From Bacillus sp. OK048 (lineage in GTDB: Bacteria; Bacillota; Bacilli; Bacillales; Cytobacillaceae): a stretch of 64,000 nucleotides of DNA. The stretch lies in assembly GCF_900103525.1 (NCBI RefSeq), contig NZ_FNHN01000002.1, forward strand, positions 522,204-586,203, in the 5' to 3' direction. A program made the translations under genes and the position numbers. This document shows, piece by piece, positions 63,066-64,000 of this stretch. How positions within the stretch are numbered: the stretch's first letter is position 1; each line of letters opens with the position of its first letter. A model generated the notes under the pieces. The model was given only the letters and a program-made list of their open reading frames with translations, ran no database searches and was not told where the DNA came from.

Positions 63066-64000
63066 ATGCTAATCAATAAAGCATATAAATTTCGTATCTA
63101 TCCAAATAATAAACAGATTGAATTAATAAATAAAACCATAGGATGTTCAAGATTTGTATTCAATTTTTTTCTAGGTAAACAACAAGAAAAAGATGCTTAT
63201 TGGTATATTGTTGAAGAACTGGTTCAAAACGGTCAACTTCCGATAAATAACTGGAGGGGCCAATTCCTAAATAAATTCGAAACAGTAAAATCATTACCTG
63301 AACTTAAGAAGCATTATTCTTTCCTAAAGGAAGTTGACAGCATCGCTTTACAAAAATCGGTTGAGAACTTAGCGGATTCCTATGCTCGCTATTATAAAAA
63401 GCAGAATAAAAAACCACGTTTTAAATCAAAAAAGAACCGAGTCCAATCTTACACCACGAACAGACAAATGGGAATATAACGGTCATGAATAGCCATATAA
63501 AATTACCAAAGCTAGGACTTGTCCGTTTTGCGAAAAGTCGTGAAATAGAAGGAAGGATTCTGAATGCCACTATTAGGCGCAATCCTTCTGGTAAATACTT
63601 TGTTTCTCTTGGAACAGAAATAGATGTAGCAGAATTACCTAAAACCAACGCTGTTGTTGGAATAGATGTCGGCATTAAGGACCTTGCCATTCTATCAGAT
63701 GGAACGATCTATTCCAATCCAAAGTTTTTCCGTACTTTAGAAGAAAAATTAGTCAAAGCACAACAAGTGATGAGCAGAAGAACAATAGGCGGTGCGAACT
63801 GGTACAAAGCCAAAAGAAAAGTTGCTGGTATCCATGAAAGAATAACGAATGCAAGAAAAGACTATTTAGACAAAATTTCCACCCATATCGTCAAAAACCA
63901 CGACATAATTGGGATGGAAGATTTGTCCGTATCAAACATGTTGAAAAATCATCATCTTGCCAAAGCGATCAGTGACGTATCTTGGTCACAATTTAAAAGC
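63066..64000 (+). pseudogene. IS605/IS1341-type TnpB, frameshifted and cut by the window edge
   Basis: The N-terminal MLINKAYKFRIYPNNKQIELINKTIGCSRFVFNFFL is typical of IS605-family TnpB, the RNA-guided nuclease ancestor of Cas12. The frame stops at 63477-63479. The family-typical sequence continues in the -1 frame (TNGNITVMNSHIKLPKLGLVRFAK...), so one base was probably lost near 63458-63465. RuvC motifs VGIDVGIKDLAILSDG and IGMEDLSVSNM are present in the second part. The ATG at 63066 follows GAGGTGA; an extended -10 (TGGTATAAT) lies at 63022-63030. No tnpA is seen upstream. The 3' end and any omega-RNA lie outside the window. Confidence 0.88.

Noticed and set aside
63428..63434. A-AAA-AAG slippery heptamer in frame, suggesting programmed -1 frameshifting in tnpB
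   Set aside because: Shifting here would replace the family-typical NRVQSYTT by unrelated residues. The homology break lies about 30 bp further on, so a one-base deletion is more likely.

Overview
The window is a low-GC Gram-positive chromosome segment whose gene order closely follows the Bacillus subtilis ytx-yt*-metK-pckA region: acuCBA/acsA, ccpA, aroA, ytxGHJ, murC, sftA, ytpQP, ytoP, trmB, amyX, dat-pepV, murJ (ytgP), leuS, ytqAB, ytpBA, asnB, metK, pckA, ytlACD, ytkD. Sporulation genes (cse60, yhcN with a sigma-G-like promoter), T-box and S-box leaders, many TTG/GTG starts with strong Shine-Dalgarno sites and a perfect PerR box all fit the Bacillaceae. A respiratory NrfHA nitrite reductase and an Escherichia coli-type SpeD are not part of the B. 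subtilis pattern and suggest a Neobacillus-like soil Bacillus. The genus is inferred, not proven.

Layout. 0-10 kb: acetate activation (acsA) with its acetylation control genes acuABC, the carbon regulator CcpA, DAHP synthase, and the ytxGHJ stress operon. 10-23 kb: cell wall and division (murC, sftA), small redox and lipoprotein genes, peptidase, lactonase, trmB, a kinase-like protein and pullulanase. 23-36 kb: lipid kinase-like ytlR, thpR, the pepV-dat operon, ytzE, an amino-acid permease, an orphan ABC-type ATPase, speD, dps, a pseudouridine synthase, murJ and ytfP. 36-45 kb: cse60, rhodanese, T-box-leuS, an MFS transporter, a tandem-repeat array, and a three-gene nrf operon with FNR-type boxes. 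45-57 kb: tRNA wobble modification (mnmL-mnmM), yhcN, sesquarterpene synthase ytpB with ytpA, asnB, S-box-metK, and pckA with a CcpN-type operator. 57-64 kb: ytmBA, an ABC transporter (ytlACD), Nudix ytkD, small conserved proteins, and a frameshifted IS605-type tnpB running off the end.

The most unusual content is intergenic. Two copies of a ~272-bp MITE-like element each have perfect 8-bp target duplications and each sits directly after the T-tract of a terminator. A second family of ~120-150-bp nested-hairpin repeats starts within a few bases of a stop codon in all three copies. There are also two tandem arrays (50/51 bp and 48/51 bp), a ~100-bp hairpin element present twice in opposite orientation, and short CGGA/TCCG palindromes shared between the MITEs and the region after pckA. 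I found no CRISPR array, prophage, rRNA or tRNA gene. No clearly novel multi-gene system is evident. The best candidates for new biology are the uncharacterised membrane-anchored protein encoded first in the nrf operon and the MITE/stop-abutting repeat families.
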